64,000 nt of DNA from Amblyomma americanum (Eukaryota; Arthropoda; Arachnida; Ixodida; Ixodidae). How positions within the stretch are numbered: position 1 is the stretch's first letter; every line of letters begins with the position of its first letter. Where the stretch lies: positions 186,121,806 to 186,185,805 of the forward strand of contig NC_135502.1 in NCBI RefSeq assembly GCF_052857255.1. The letters are read 5' to 3'. The notes beneath the pieces were generated by a model. That model was not told where the DNA came from and did not search any database. It was given only the letters and a program-made list of their open reading frames with translations. Shown here one piece after another: positions 25,401 to 37,922 of this stretch. The translations under genes were made by a program, and so were the position numbers.

Positions 25401-26302
25401 TAGAGAACACGGTTAAACTGCGTCTACTATCCTTCGCAGGCTGCACCTAGAAGTTCCGAAGTGTTTCCAAGCCGAAAAACATGTGCGCCGGCCTGATCAT
25501 CTCCTAAGGATTCTGCGCATGGAGTGGTCTGCGCAGGCCAGGCCCCCAGGCGCAGCATTTTAAAGCAGCACGTCAGCGAACCGCCGGCACTCGCATGCAG
25601 CAGCAGTGGACGACACTAGAGAACACGGTTAAACTGCGTCTACTATCCTTCGCAGGCTGCACCTAGAAGTTCCGAAGTATTTCCAAAGCGAAAAACAAGT
25701 GCGCCGGCCTGATCATCTCCAAGGAATTCTGCACATCGAGTGGTCTGCGCAGGCCAGGCCCCCAGGCGCAGCATTTAAAAGCAGCACGTCAGCGATCCGC
25801 CGGCACTCGCATGCAGCAGCAGTGGACGACACTAGAGAACACGGTTAAACGGCGTCTACTACATCCTTCGCAGGCTGTACCTAGAAGTTCCGAAGTATTT
25901 CCAAGCCGAAAATCAAGTGCGCTGGCCTGATCATCTAACAAGGATTCTGTGCATCGAGAGGTCGCGGCAGGCCAGGCCCCCAGGCGCACCATTTAAAATC
26001 AGCACGTTAGCGTTCCGCCGGCTCTCGCACGCAGCAGCAGTGGACGACACTGGAGAACACGCTTAAACCGCGTCTACTATCCTTTGCAGGCTGCACCTAG
26101 AAGTTCCGAAGTATTTCCAAGCCAAAAACAAGTGCGCCGGCTTGATCATCTCCAGAGATTCTGCGCATAGAGTGGTCTGCGCCGGCCAGGCCCCCAGGTG
26201 CAGCATTTAAAAGCACCATTTCAGCAATCCGCCGGCACACGCACGCAGCAGCAGTAGACGACACAGGAGAACACCCTTAAACTGCGTCTTCTATCCTTCG
26301 CA
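22436..26302. repeat. 3867-bp HOR unit (18-mer), copy 1
   Basis: The first 2154 bp (22436-24589) recur at 26303-28456 at an offset of 3867 bp, 18 monomers. Left of the junction the copies differ at CTTCGAAGG against CTTCGCAGG. On the right they separate at CACCTTGAAG (24588) against CACTTAGAAG. Within the unit the GTGTTTCC/CTCCTAAGG monomer class occurs twice in succession (25249 and 25464), an expansion absent from copy 2. Confidence 0.8.
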
Positions 26303-28456
26303 GGCTGCACTTAGAAGTTCCGAAGTATTTCCAAGCCAAAAACAAGTGCGCCGGCCTGATCATCTCCAGGGATTCTGCGCATAGAGTGGTCTGCGCCAGC
26401 CAGGCCCCCAGGTGCAGCATTTAAAAGCACCACTTCAGCAATCCGCCGGCACACGCACGCAGCAGCAGTAGACGACACAGGAGAACACCCTTAAACTGTG
26501 TCTTCTATCCTTCGCAGGCTGCACTTAGAAGTTCCGAAGTATTTCCAAGCCATAAACAAGTGCGCCGGCCTGATCATCTCCAGGGATTCTGCGCATAGAG
26601 TGGTCCGCGCAGGCCAGGCCCCAGGCGCAGCATTTAAAAGCACCACTTCAGCGATCCGCCTGCACTCGCACGCAGCAGCAGTGGACGACACTGGAGAACA
26701 CGCTTAAACCGCGTCTACTATCCTTCGCAGGCTGCACCTAGAAGTTCCGAAGTGTTTCCAAGCCGAAAAACATGTGCGCCGGCCTGATCATCTCCTAAAG
26801 ATTCTGCGCATGGAGTGGTCTGCGCAGGCCAGGCCCCCAGGCGCAGCATTTTAAAGCAGCACGTCAGCGAACCGCCGGCACTCGCACGCAGCAGCAGTGG
26901 ACGACACTAGAGAACACGGTTAAACTGCGTCTACTATCCTTCGCAGGCTGCACCTAGAAGTTCCGAAGTATTTCCAAAGCGAAAAACAAGTGCGCCGGCC
27001 TGATCATCTCCAAGGAATTCTGCGCATCGAGTGGTCTGCGCAGGCCAGGCCCCCAGGCGCAGCATTTAAAAGCCGCACGTCAGCGATCCGCCGGCACTCG
27101 CATGCAGCAGCAGTGGACGACACTAGAGAACACGGTTAAACGGCGTCTACTACATCCTTCGCAGGCTGCACCTAGAAGTTCCGAAGTATTTCCAAGCCGA
27201 AAAACAAGTGCGCTGGCCTGATCATCTAACAAGGATTCTGTGCATCGAGAGGTCGCGGCAGGCCAGGCCCCCAGGCGCACCATTTAAAATCAGCACGTTA
27301 GCGTTCCGCCGGCTCTCGCACGCAGCAGCAGTGGACGACACTGGAGAACACGCTTAAACCGCGTCTACTATCCTTCGCAGGCTGCACCTAGAAGTTCCGA
27401 AGTATTTCCAAGCCAAAAACAAGTGCGCCGGCTTGATCATCTCCAGAGATTCTGCGCATAGAGTGGTCTGCGCCGGCCAGGCCCCCAGGTGCAGCATTTA
27501 AAAGCACCATTTCAGCAATCCGCCGGCACACGCACGCAGCAGCAGTAGACGACACAGGAGAACACCCTTAAACTGCGTCTTCTATCCTTCGCAGGCTGCA
27601 CTTAGAAGTTCCGAAGTATTTCCAAGCCATAAACAAGTGCGCCGGCCTGATCATCTCCAGGGATTCTGCGCATAGAGTGGTCTGCGCAGGCCAGGCCCCA
27701 GGCGCAGCATTTAAAAGCACCACTTCAGCGATCCGCCCGCACTCACACGCAGCAGCACTGGACGACACTGGAGAACACGCTTAAACCGCGTCTACTATCC
27801 TTCGCAGGCTGCACCTAGAAGTTCAGATGTATTTCCAAGCCAAAAATATGTGCGCCGGCATGATCATCTCCAGAGATTCTGCGCATAGAGTGGTATGCGC
27901 AGGCCAGGCCCCCAGGCGCAGCATTTAAAGGCAGCACGTCAGCTATCCGCCGGGACTCGCAGGCAGCAGCAGTGGCCGACTCTGGTGAACACGCTTAAAC
28001 TGCGTCTACTATCCTTCGCAGGCTGCACCTAGAAGTTACGAAGTATTTCCAAGCCAAAAACAAGTGCGGCGGCTTGATCATCTCCAGAGATTCTGCGCAT
28101 AGAGTGGTATGCGCAGGCCAGGCCCCCAGGTGCAGCATTTAAGAGTACCACTTCAGCGATCCGCCGGCACTCGCACGCAGCAGCAGTGGACGATACTGGA
28201 GAACACCCTTAAACTGCGTCTACTATCCTTCGCAGGCTGCACCTAAATGTTACGAAGTATTTCCAAGCCAAAAACAAGTGCGCCGGCCTGATCATCTCCA
28301 GGGATTCTGCGCATAGAGTGGTCAGCGCAGGACAGGCCCCCAGGCGCAGCATTTAAAAGCAGCACGTCAGCGATACGCCGGCACTCGCACGCAGCAGCAG
28401 TGGACGACACTAGAGAACACAGTTAAACTGCGTCTACTATCCTTCGCAGGCTGCAC
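26303..28456. repeat. 3867-bp HOR unit, partial copy 2 (10 monomers)
   Basis: Matches 22436-24589 monomer for monomer, including GGTCCGCGCAGG (26603), GCCTGCACTCG, AAAAATATGTGCG (27843) and TGCGGCGGCTTG (28066). It is truncated where 28427 onward instead matches 23705 onward, a jump back by four monomers. This places a second four-monomer run (about 28427-29280) after the first (about 27572-28426). Confidence 0.78.
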
Positions 28457-31055
28457 TTAGAAGTTCCGAAGTATTTCCAAGCCATAAACAAGTGCGCCGG
28501 CCTGATCATCTCCAGGGATTCGGCGCATAGAGTGGTCTGCGCAGGCCAGGCCCCAGGCGCAGCATTTAAAAGCACCACTTCAGCGATCCGCCCGCACTCG
28601 CACGCAGCAGCACTGGACGACACTGGAGAACACGCTTAAACCGCGTCTACTATCCTTCGCAGGCTGCACCTAGAAGTTCAGAAGTATTTCCAAGCCAAAA
28701 ATATGTGCGCCGGCATGACCATCTCCAGAGATTCTGCGCATAGAGTGGTATGCGCAGGCCAGGCCCCCAGGCGCAGCATTTAAAGGCAGCACGTCAGCTA
28801 TCCGCCGGGACTCGCAGGCAGCAGCAGTGGCCGACTCTGGTGAACACGCTTAAACTGCGTCTACTATCCTTCGCAGGCTGCACCTAGAAGTTACGAAGTA
28901 TTTCCAAGCCAAAAACAAGTGCGGCGGCTTGATCATCTCCAGAGATTCTGCGCATAGAGTGGTATGCGCAGGCCAGGCCCCCAGGTGCAGCATTTAAGAG
29001 TACCACTTCAGCGATCCGCCGGCACTCGCACGCAGCAGCAGTGGACGATACTGGAGAACACCCTTAAACTGCGTCTACTATCCTTCGCAGGCTGCACCTA
29101 AAAGTTACGAAGTATTTCCAAGCCAAAAACAAGTGCGCCGGCCTGATCATCTCCAGGGATTCTGCGCATAGAGTGGTCAGCGCAGGACAGGCCCCCAGGC
29201 GCAGCATTTAAAAGCAGCACGTCAGCGATACGCCGGCACTCGCACGCAGCAGCAGTGGACGACACTAGAGAACACAGTTAAACTGCGTCTACTATCCTTC
29301 GCAGGCTACACCTTGAAGTTCCGAAGTATTTCCAAGCCAAAAACAAGTGCTCGCCCAGATCATCTCCCAGGGATTCTCCTCATCGAGTGGTCTGCGCAGG
29401 CCACGCTTTCAGGCGCAGCATTTAAAAGAAGCACGTCAGCAATGCGCCGGAACACGCACGCAGCAGCAGTATACGACACAGGAGAACACCCTTAAACTGC
29501 GTCTACTATCCTTCGAAGGCTGCACTTAGAAGTTCCGAAGTATTTCCAAGCCAAAAACAAGTGCGCCGGCCTGATCATCTCCAGGGATTCTGCGCATAGA
29601 GTGGTCTGCGCCAGCCAGGCCCCCAGGTGCAGCATTTAAAAGCACCACTTCAGCAATCCGCCGGCACCCGCACGCAGCAGCAGTAGACGACACAGGAGAA
29701 CACCCTTAAACTGTGTCTTCTATCCTTCGCAGGCTGCACTTAGAAGTTCCGAAGTATTTCCAAGCCATAAACAAGTGCGCCGGCCTGATCATCTCCAGGG
29801 ATTCTGCGCATAGAGTGGTCTGCGCAGGCCAGGCCCCAGGCGCAGCATTTAAAAGCACCACTTCAGCGATCCGCCGGCACTCGCACGCAGCAGCAGTGGA
29901 CGACACTGGAGAACACGCTTAAACCGCGTCTACTATCCTTCGCAGGCTGCACCTAGAAGTTCCGAAGTGTTTCCAAGCCGAAAAACATGTGTGCCGGCCT
30001 GATCATCTCCTAAGGATTCTGCGCATGGAGTGGTCTGCGCAGGCCAGGCCCCCAGGCGCAGCATTTTAAAGCAGCACGTCAGCGAACCGCCGGCACTCGC
30101 ACGCAGCAGCAGTGGACGACACTAGAGAACACGGTTAAACTGCGTCTACTATCCTTCGCAGGCTGCACCTAGAAGTTCCGAAGTGTTTCCAAGCCGAAAA
30201 ACATGTGCGCCGGCCTGATCATCTCCTAAGGATTCTGCGCATGGAGTGGTCTGCGCAGGCCAGGCCCCCAGGCGCAGCATTTTAAAGCAGCACGTCAGCG
30301 AACCGCCGGCACTCGCACGCAGCAGCAGTGGACGACACTAGAGAACACGGTTAAACTGCGTCTACTATCCTTCGCAGGCTGCACCTAGAAGTTCCGAAGT
30401 ATTTCCAAAGCGAAAAACAAGTGCGCCGGCCTGATCATCTCCAAGGAATTCTGCACATCGAGTGGTCTGCGCAGGCCAGGCCCCCAGGCGCAGCATTTAA
30501 AAGCAGCACGTCAGCGATCCGCCGGCACTCGCATGCAGCAGCAGTGGACGACACTAGAGAACACGGTTAAACGGCGTCTACTACATCCTTCGCAGGCTGC
30601 ACCTAGAAGTTCCGAAGTATTTCCAAGCCGAAAAACAAGTGCGCTGGCCTGATCATCTAACAAGGATTCTGTGCATCGAGAGGTCGCGGCAGGCCAGGCC
30701 CCCAGGCGCACCATTTAAAATCAGCACGTTAGCGTTCCGCCGGCTCTCGCACGCAGCAGCAGTGGACGACACTGGAGAACACGCTTAAACCGCGTCTACT
30801 ATCCTTTGCAGGCTGCACCTAGAAGTTCCGAAGTATTTCCAAGCCAAAAACAAGTGCGCCGGCTTGATCATCTCCAGAGATTCTGCGCATAGAGTGGTCT
30901 GCGCCGGCCAGGCCCCCAGGTGCAGCATTTAAAAGCACCATTTCAGCAATCCGCCGGCACACGCACGCAGCAGCAGTAGACGACACAGGAGAACACCCTT
31001 AAACTGCGTCTTCTATCCTTCGCAGGCTGCACTTAGAAGTTCCGAAGTATTTCCA
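28427..31055. repeat. 4722-bp HOR repeat, second copy of 23705-26333
   Basis: This stretch matches 23705-26333 at an offset of 4722 bp, 22 monomers. Shared private variants include CACCTTGAAGTTCC (24588, 29310), TGCTCGCCCAGATC (24626, 29348), AAACATGTGTGCC (25261, 29983), TCTGCACATCGAG (25728, 30450) and CTTTGCAGG (26082, 30804). Differences include AAGAAAAAAAC at 24827 against AAGCCAAAAAC at 29549. After 31055 the sequence follows the GCCCGCACTCG class again, as at 23764. Confidence 0.8.
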
Positions 31056-33575
31056 AGCCATAAACAAGTGCGCCGGCCTGATCATCTCCAGGGATTCTGC
31101 GCATAGAGTGGTCTGCGCAGGCCAGGCCCCAGGCGCAGCATTTAAAAGCACCACTTCAGCGATCCGCCCGCACTCGCACGCAGCAGCACTGGACGACACT
31201 GGAGAACACGCTTAAACCGCGTCTACTATCCTTCGCAGGCTGCACCTAGAAGTTCAGAAGTATTTCCAAGCCAAAAATATGTGCGCCGGCATGATCATCT
31301 CCAGAGATTCTGCGCATAGAGTGGTATGCGCAGGCCAGGCCCCCAGGCGCAGCATTTAAAGGCAGCACGTCAGCTATCCGCCGGGACTCGCAGGCAGCAG
31401 CAGTGGCCGACTCTGGTGAACACGCTTAAACTGCGTCTACTATCCTTCGCAGGCTGCACCTAGAAGTTACGAAGTATTTCCAAGCCAAAAACAAGTGCGG
31501 CGGCTTGATCATCTCCAGAGATTCTGCGCATAGAGTGGTATGCGCAGGCAGGCCCCCAGGTGCAGCATTTAAGAGTACCACTTCAGCGATCCGCCGGCAC
31601 TCGCACGCAGCAGCAGTGGACTATACTGGAGAACACCCTTAAACTGCGTCTACTATCCTTCGCAGGCTGCACCTAGAAGTTCCGAAGTGTTTCCGAGCCG
31701 AAAAACATGTGCGCCGGCCTGATCATCTCCTAAGGATTCTGCGCATGGAGTGGTCTGCGCAGGCCAGGCCCCCAGGCGCAGCATTTAAGAGCAGCACGTC
31801 AGCGATCCGCCGGCACTCGCATGCAGCAGCAGTGGACGACACTAGAGAACACGGTTAAACGGCGTCTACTAAATCCTTCGCAGGCTGCACCTAGAAGTTG
31901 CGAAGTATTTCCAAGCCGAAAAACAAGTGCGCTGGCCTGATCATCTAACAAGGATTCTGTGCATCGAGAGGTCGCGGCAGGCCAGGCCCCCAGGCGCACC
32001 ATTTAAAATCAGCACGTTAGCGTTCCGCCGGCTCTCGCACGCAGCAGCAGTGGACGACACTGGAGAACACGCTTAAACTGCGCCTACTATCCTTCGCAGG
32101 CTGCACCTAGAAGTTCTGAAGTATTTCCAAGCCAAAAACAAGTGCGCCGGCCTGATCATCTCCAGGGATTCTGCGCATAGAGTGGTCAGCGCAGGACAGG
32201 CCCCCAGGCGCAGCATTTAAAAGCAGCACGTCAGCGATACGCCGGCACTCGCACGCAGCAGCAGTGGACGACACTAGAGAACACGGTTAAACTGCGTCTA
32301 CTATCCTTCGCAGGCTGCACCTAGAAGTTCCGAAGTATTTCCAAGCCAAAAACAAGTGCTCGCCCTGATCATCTCCCAGGGATTCTCCTCATCGAGTGGT
32401 CTGCGCAGGCCACGCTTTCAGGCGCAGCATTTAAAAGAAGCACGTCAGCAATGCGCCGGAACAAGCACGCAGCAGCAGTATACGACACAGGAGAACACCC
32501 TTAAACTGCGTCTACTATCCTTCGAAGGCTGCACTTAGAAGTTCCGAAGTATTTCCAAGCCAAAAACAAGTGCGCCGGCCTGATCATCTCCAGGGATTCT
32601 GCGCATAGAGTGGTCTGCGCAGGCCAGGCCCCCAGGCGCAGCATTTTAAGGCAGCACGTCAGCTATCCGCCGGGACTCGCAGGCAGCAGCAGTGGCCGAC
32701 TCTGGTGAACACGCTTAAACTGCGTCTACTATCCTTCGCAGGCTGCACCTAAAAGTTACGAAGTATTTCCAAGCCAAAAACAAGTGCGCTGGCCTGATCA
32801 TCTTCAGAGATTCTGCGCATAGAGTGGTATGCGCAGGCCAGGCCCCCAGGCGCAGCATTTTAAGGCAGCACGTCAGCTATCCGCCGGGACTCGCAGGCAG
32901 CAGCAGTGGCCGACTCTGGTGAACACGCTTAAACTGCGTCTACTATCCTTCGCAGGCTGCACCTAGAAGTTCCGAAGTATTTCCAAGCCAAAAACAAGTG
33001 CGCCGGCTTGATCATCTCCAGAGATTCTGCGCATAGAGTGGTCTGCGCAGGCCAGGCCCCCAGGCGCAGCATTTTAAGGCAGCACGTCAGCTATCCGCCG
33101 GGACTCGCAGGCAGCAGCAGTGGCCGACTCTGGTGAACGCGCTTAAACTGCGTCTACTATCCTTCGCAGGCTGCACCTAGAAGTTCCGAAGTATTTCCAA
33201 GCCAAAAACAAGTGCGCCGGCTTGATCATCTCCAGAGATTCTGCGCATAGAGTGGTCTGCGCAGGCCAGGCCCCCAGGTGCAGCATTTAAGAGTACCACT
33301 TCAGCAATCCGCCGGCACTCGCACGCAGCAGCAGTGGACGATACTGGAGAACACCCTTAATCTGCGTCTACTATCCTTCGCAGGCTGCACCTAAAAGTTA
33401 CGAAGTATTTCCAAGCCAAAAACAAGTGCGCCGGCCTGATCATCTCCAGGGATTCTGCGCATACAGTGGTCAGCGCAGGACAGGCCCCCAGGCGCAGCAT
33501 TTAAAAGCAGCACGTCAGCGATACGCCGGCACTCGCACGCAGCAGCAGTGGACGACACTAGAGAACACGGTTAAA

Positions 33576-35080
33576 CTGCGTCTACTATCCTTCGCAGGCT
33601 GCACCTAGAAGTTCCGAAGTATTTCCAAGCCAAAAACAAGTGCTCGCCCTGATCATCTCCCAGGGATTCTCCTCATCGAGTGGTCTGCGCAGGCCACGCT
33701 TTCAGGCGCAGCATTTAAAAGAAGCACGTCAGCAATGCGCCGGAACACGCACGCAGCAGCAGTATACGACACAGGAGAACACCCTTAAACTGCGTCTACT
33801 ATCCTTCGAAGGCTGCACTTAGAAGTTCCGAAGTATTTCCAAGCCAAAAACAAGTGCGCCGGCCTGATCATCTCCAGGGATTCTGCGCATAGAGTGGTCT
33901 GCGCCAGCCAGGCCCCCAGGTGCAGCATTTAAAAGCGCCACTTCAGCAATCCGCCGGCACACGCACGCAGCAGCAGTAGACGACACAGGAGAACACCCTT
34001 AAACTGTGTCTTCTATCCTTCGCAGGCTGCACTTAGAAGTTCCGAAGTATTTCCAAGCCATAAACAAGTGCGCCGGCCTGATCATCTTCAGGGATTCTGC
34101 GCATAGAGTGGTCTGCGCAGTCCAGGCCCCAGGCGCAGCATTTAAAAGCAGCACTTCAGCGATCCGCCGGCACTCGCACGCAGCACCAGTGGACGACACT
34201 GGAGAACACGCTTAAACCGCGTCTACTATCCTTCGCAGGCTGCACCTAGAAGTTCCGAAGTGTTTCCGAGCCGAAAAACATGTGCGCCGGCCTGATCATC
34301 TCCTAAGGATTCTGCGCATGGAGTGGTCTGCGCAGGCCAGGCCCCCAGGCGCAGCATTTTAAAGCAGCACGTCAGCGAACCGCCGGCACTCGCACGCAGC
34401 AGCAGTGGACGACACTAGAGAACACGGTTAAACTGCGTCTACTATCCTTCGCAGGCTGCACCTAGAAGTTCCGAAGTATTTCCAAAGCGAAAAACAAGTG
34501 CGCCGGCCTGATCATCTCCAAGGAATTCTGCGCATCGAGTGGTCTGCGCAGGCCAGGCCCCCAGGCGCAGCATTTAAGAGCAGCACGTCAGCGATCCGCC
34601 GGCACTCGCATGCAGCAGCAGTGGACGACACTAGAGAACACGGTTAAACGGCGTCTACTACATCCTTCGCAGGCTGCACCTAGAAGTTCCGAAGTATTTC
34701 CAAGCCGAAAAACAAGTGCGCTGGCCTGATCATCTAACAAGGATTCTGTGCATCGAGAGGTCGCGGCAGGCCAGGCCCCCAGGCGCACCATTTAAAATCA
34801 GCACGTTAGCGTTCCGCCGGCTCTCGCACGCAGCAGCAGTGGACGACATTGGAGAACACGCTTAAACTGCGCCTACTATCCTTCGCAGGCTGCACCTAGA
34901 AGTTCTGAAGTATTTCCAAGCCAAAAACAAGTGCGCCGGCCTGATCATCTCCAGGGATTCTGCGCATAGAGTGGTCAGCGCAGGACAGGCCCCCAGGCGC
35001 AGCATTTAAAAGCAGCACGTCAGCGATACGCCGGCACTCGCACGCAGCAGCAGTGGACGACACTAGAGAACACGGTTAAA
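33576..35080. repeat. Core seven-monomer HOR (1505 bp)
   Basis: One complete copy of the core order m1-m7 as described for 56741-58245, measured from the start of the TGCTCGCCC monomer to the start of the next one. The m2 to m7 classes follow in the same order. Confidence 0.75.
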
Positions 35081-35526
35081 CTGCGTCTACTCTCCTTCGC
35101 AGGCTGCACCTAGAAGTTCCGAAGTATTTCCAAGCCAAAAATAAGTGCTCGCCCTGATCATCTCCCAGGGATTCTCCTCATCGAGTGGTCCGCGCAGGCC
35201 ACGCTTTCAGGCGCAGCATTTAAAAGAAGCACGTCAGCAATGCGCCGGAACAAGCACGCAGCAGCAGTAGACGACACAGGAGAACACCCTTAAACTGTGT
35301 CTTCTATCCTTCGCAGGCTGCACTTAGAAGTTCCGAAGTATTTCCAAGCCATAAACAAGTGCGCCGGCCTGATCACCTCCAGGAATTCTGCGCATAGAGT
35401 GGTCTGCGCCGGCCAGGGCCCCAGGTGCAGCATTTAAAAGCACCACTTCAGCGATCCGTCGGCACTCGCACGCAGCAGCAGTGGACGACACTGGAGAACG
35501 CGCTTAAACTGCGTCTACTATCCTTC
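33808..35526. repeat. 1719-bp eight-monomer tandem unit, copy 1
   Basis: Directly adjoins a second copy (35527-37245) at an offset of 1719 bp. It contains the seven-monomer core order plus one extra monomer that comes from a join between TGCTCGCCC-class and CTTCTATCC-class monomers (AGTAGACGAC in place of AGTATACGAC near 35265). Private differences from copy 2 include AAAAGCGCC (33934), ATCTTCAGG (34084) and AGCACCAGTGG (34181). Confidence 0.82.
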
Positions 35527-37245
35527 GAAGGCTGCACTTAGAAGTTCCGAAGTATTTCCAAGCCAAAAACAAGTGCGCCGGCCTGATCATCTCCAGGGAT
35601 TCTGCGCATAGAGTGGTCTGCGCCAGCCAGGCCCCCAGGTGCAGCATTTAAAAGCACCACTTCAGCAATCCGCCGGCACACGCACGCAGCAGCAGTAGAC
35701 GACACAGGAGAACACCCTTAAACTGTGTCTTCTATCCTTCGCAGGCTGCACTTAGAAGTTCCGAAGTATTTCCAAGCCATAAACAAGTGCGCCGGCCTGA
35801 TCATCTCCAGGGATTCTGCGCATAGAGTGGTCTGCGCAGTCCAGGCCCCAGGCGCAGCATTTAAAAGCAGCACTTCAGCGATCCGCCGGCACTCGCACGC
35901 AGCAGCAGTGGACGACACTGGAGAACACGCTTAAACCGCGTCTACTATCCTTCGCAGGCTGCACCTAGAAGTTCCGAAGTGTTTCCGAGCCGAAAAACAT
36001 GTGCGCCGGCCTGATCATCTCCTAAGGATTCTGCGCATGGAGTGGTCTGCGCAGGCCAGGCCCCCAGGCGCAGCATTTTAAAGCAGCACGTCAGCGAACC
36101 GCCGGCACTCGCACGCAGCAGCAGTGGACGACACTAGAGAACACGGTTAAACTGCGTCTACTATCCTTCGCAGGCTGCACCTAGAAGTTCCGAAGTATTT
36201 CCAAAGCGAAAAACAAGTGCGCCGGCCTGATCATCTCCAAGGAATTCTGCGCATCGAGTGGTCTGCGCAGGCCAGGCCCCCAGGCGCAGCATTTAAGAGC
36301 AGCACGTCAGCGATCCGCCGGCACTCGCATGCAGCAGCAGTGGACGACACTAGAGAACACGGTTAAACGGCGTCTACTACATCCTTCGCAGGCTGCACCT
36401 AGAAGTTCCGAAGTATTTCCAAGCCGAAAAACAAGTGCGCTGGCCTGATCATCTAACAAGGATTCTGTGCATCGAGAGGTCGCGGCAGGCCAGGCCCCCA
36501 GGCGCACCATTTAAAATCAGCACGTTAGCGTTCCGCCGGCTCTCGCACGCAGCAGCAGTGGACGACATTGGAGAACACGCTTAAACTGCGCCTACTATCC
36601 TTCGCAGGCTGCACCTAGAAGTTCTGAAGTATTTCCAAGCCAAAAACAAGTGCGCCGGCCTGATCATCTCCAGGGATTCTGCGCATAGAGTGGTCAGCGC
36701 AGGACAGGCCCCCAGGCGCAGCACTTAAAAGAAGCACGTCAGCGATACGCCGGCACTCGCACGCAGCAGCAGTGGACGACACTAGAGAACACGGTTAAAC
36801 TGCGTCTACTCTCCTTCGCAGGCTGCACCTAGAAGTTCCGAAGTATTTCCAAGCCAAAAATAAGTGCTCGCCCTGATCATCTCCCAGGGATTCTCCTCAT
36901 CGAGTGGTCCGCGCAGGCCACGCTTTCAGGCGCAGCATTTAAAAGAAGCACGTCAGCAATGCGCCGGAACAAGCACGCAGCAGCAGTAGACGACACAGGA
37001 GAACACCCTTAAACTGTGTCTTCTATCCTTCGCAGGCTGCACTTAGAAGTTCCGAAGTATTTCCAAGCCATAAACAAGTGCGCCGGCCTGATCACCTCCA
37101 GGAATTCTGCGCATAGAGTGGTCTGCGCCGGCCAGGCCCCCAGGTGCAGCATTTAAAAGCACCACTTCAGCGATCCGTCGGCACTCGCACGCAGCAGCAG
37201 TGGACGACACTGGAGAACGCGCTTAAACTGCGTCTACTATCCTTC
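35527..37245. repeat. 1719-bp eight-monomer tandem unit, copy 2
   Basis: Second copy of the 8-mer. It matches through the CTCTCCTTCGCAGG (36808) and GATCACCTCCAGGAATTC (37090) landmarks and ends where CAGGCAGCACC (37249) replaces the GAAGGCTGC of copy 1. Its own changes include GCACTTAAAAGAAGC at 36721. The part from about 35510 to 37860 is also repeated at 40870-43220 at an offset of 5360 bp. Confidence 0.82.
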
Positions 37246-37922
37246 GCAGGCAGCACCTAGAAGTTCCGAAGTATTTCCAAGCCAAAAACAAGTGCTCGCC
37301 CTGATCATCTCCCAGGGATTCTCCTCATCGAGTGGTCTACGCAGGCCACGCTTTCAGGCGCAGCATTTAAAAGAAGCACGTCAGCAATGCGCCGGAACAC
37401 GCACGCAGCAACAGTATACGACACAGGAGAACACCATTAAACTGCGTCTACTATCCTTCGAAGGCTGCACTTAGAAGTTCCGAAGTATTTCCAAGCCAAA
37501 AACAAGTGCGCCGGCCTGATCATCTCCAGGGATTCTGCGCATAGAGTGGTCTGCGCCAGCCAGGCCCCCAGGTGCAGCATTTAAAAGCACCACTTCAGCA
37601 ATCCGCCGGCACACGCACGCAGCAGCAGTAGACGACACAGGAGAACACCCTTAAACTGTGTCTTCTATCCTTCGCAGGCTGCACTTAGAAGTTCCGAAGT
37701 ATTTCCAAGCCATAAACAAGTGCGCCGGCCTGATCATCTCCAGGGATTCTGCGCATAGAGTGGTCTGCGCAGGCCAGGCCCCAGGCGCAGCATTTAAAAG
37801 CAGCACGTCAGCGATCCGCCTGCACTCGCACGCAGCAGCAGTGGACGACACTGGAGAACACACTTAAATTGCGTCTACTATCCTTCGCAGGCTGCACCTA
37901 GAATTTCCGAAATATTTCCAAG
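37246..37922. repeat. Link between HOR copies: m1, m2, m3-type monomers
   Basis: About three monomers in core order, beginning with the CAGGCAGCACC-type monomer and a TGCTCGCCC monomer with GGTCTACGCAGG and AGCAACAGTATACG. The last monomer leaves core order with CACACTTAAATTGCG (37859) and GAATTTCCGAAATATTTCC, private changes next to the 37923 junction. Confidence 0.7.

Larger units (their letters stand above)
30844..35527. repeat. 7079-bp (33-mer) HOR, copy 1 of shared part
   Basis: About 4.7 kb repeated at 37923-42606 at an offset of 7079 bp, 33 monomers. Diagnostic shared changes are the two-base deletion giving GCGCAGGCAGGCC (31543, 38622), GTGGACTATACTGG (31616, 38695), a run of three GGCAGCACGTCAGCTATCC monomers (32650-33110 and 39729-40190), CATACAGTGG (33460, 40539) and AAAAATAAGTGCTCG (35136, 42215). 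Visible differences are few, for example CTACTAAATCC at 31867 against CTACTACATCC at 38946. Confidence 0.82.

Noticed and set aside
33640..33822. Recurring 60-codon open frame in m1 monomers, nearly identical in more than 20 places
   Set aside because: It starts at GTG, spans less than one monomer, and recurs only because the m1 monomer recurs. Its conservation is at the DNA level of the whole repeat and overlapping frames on both strands are equally open.
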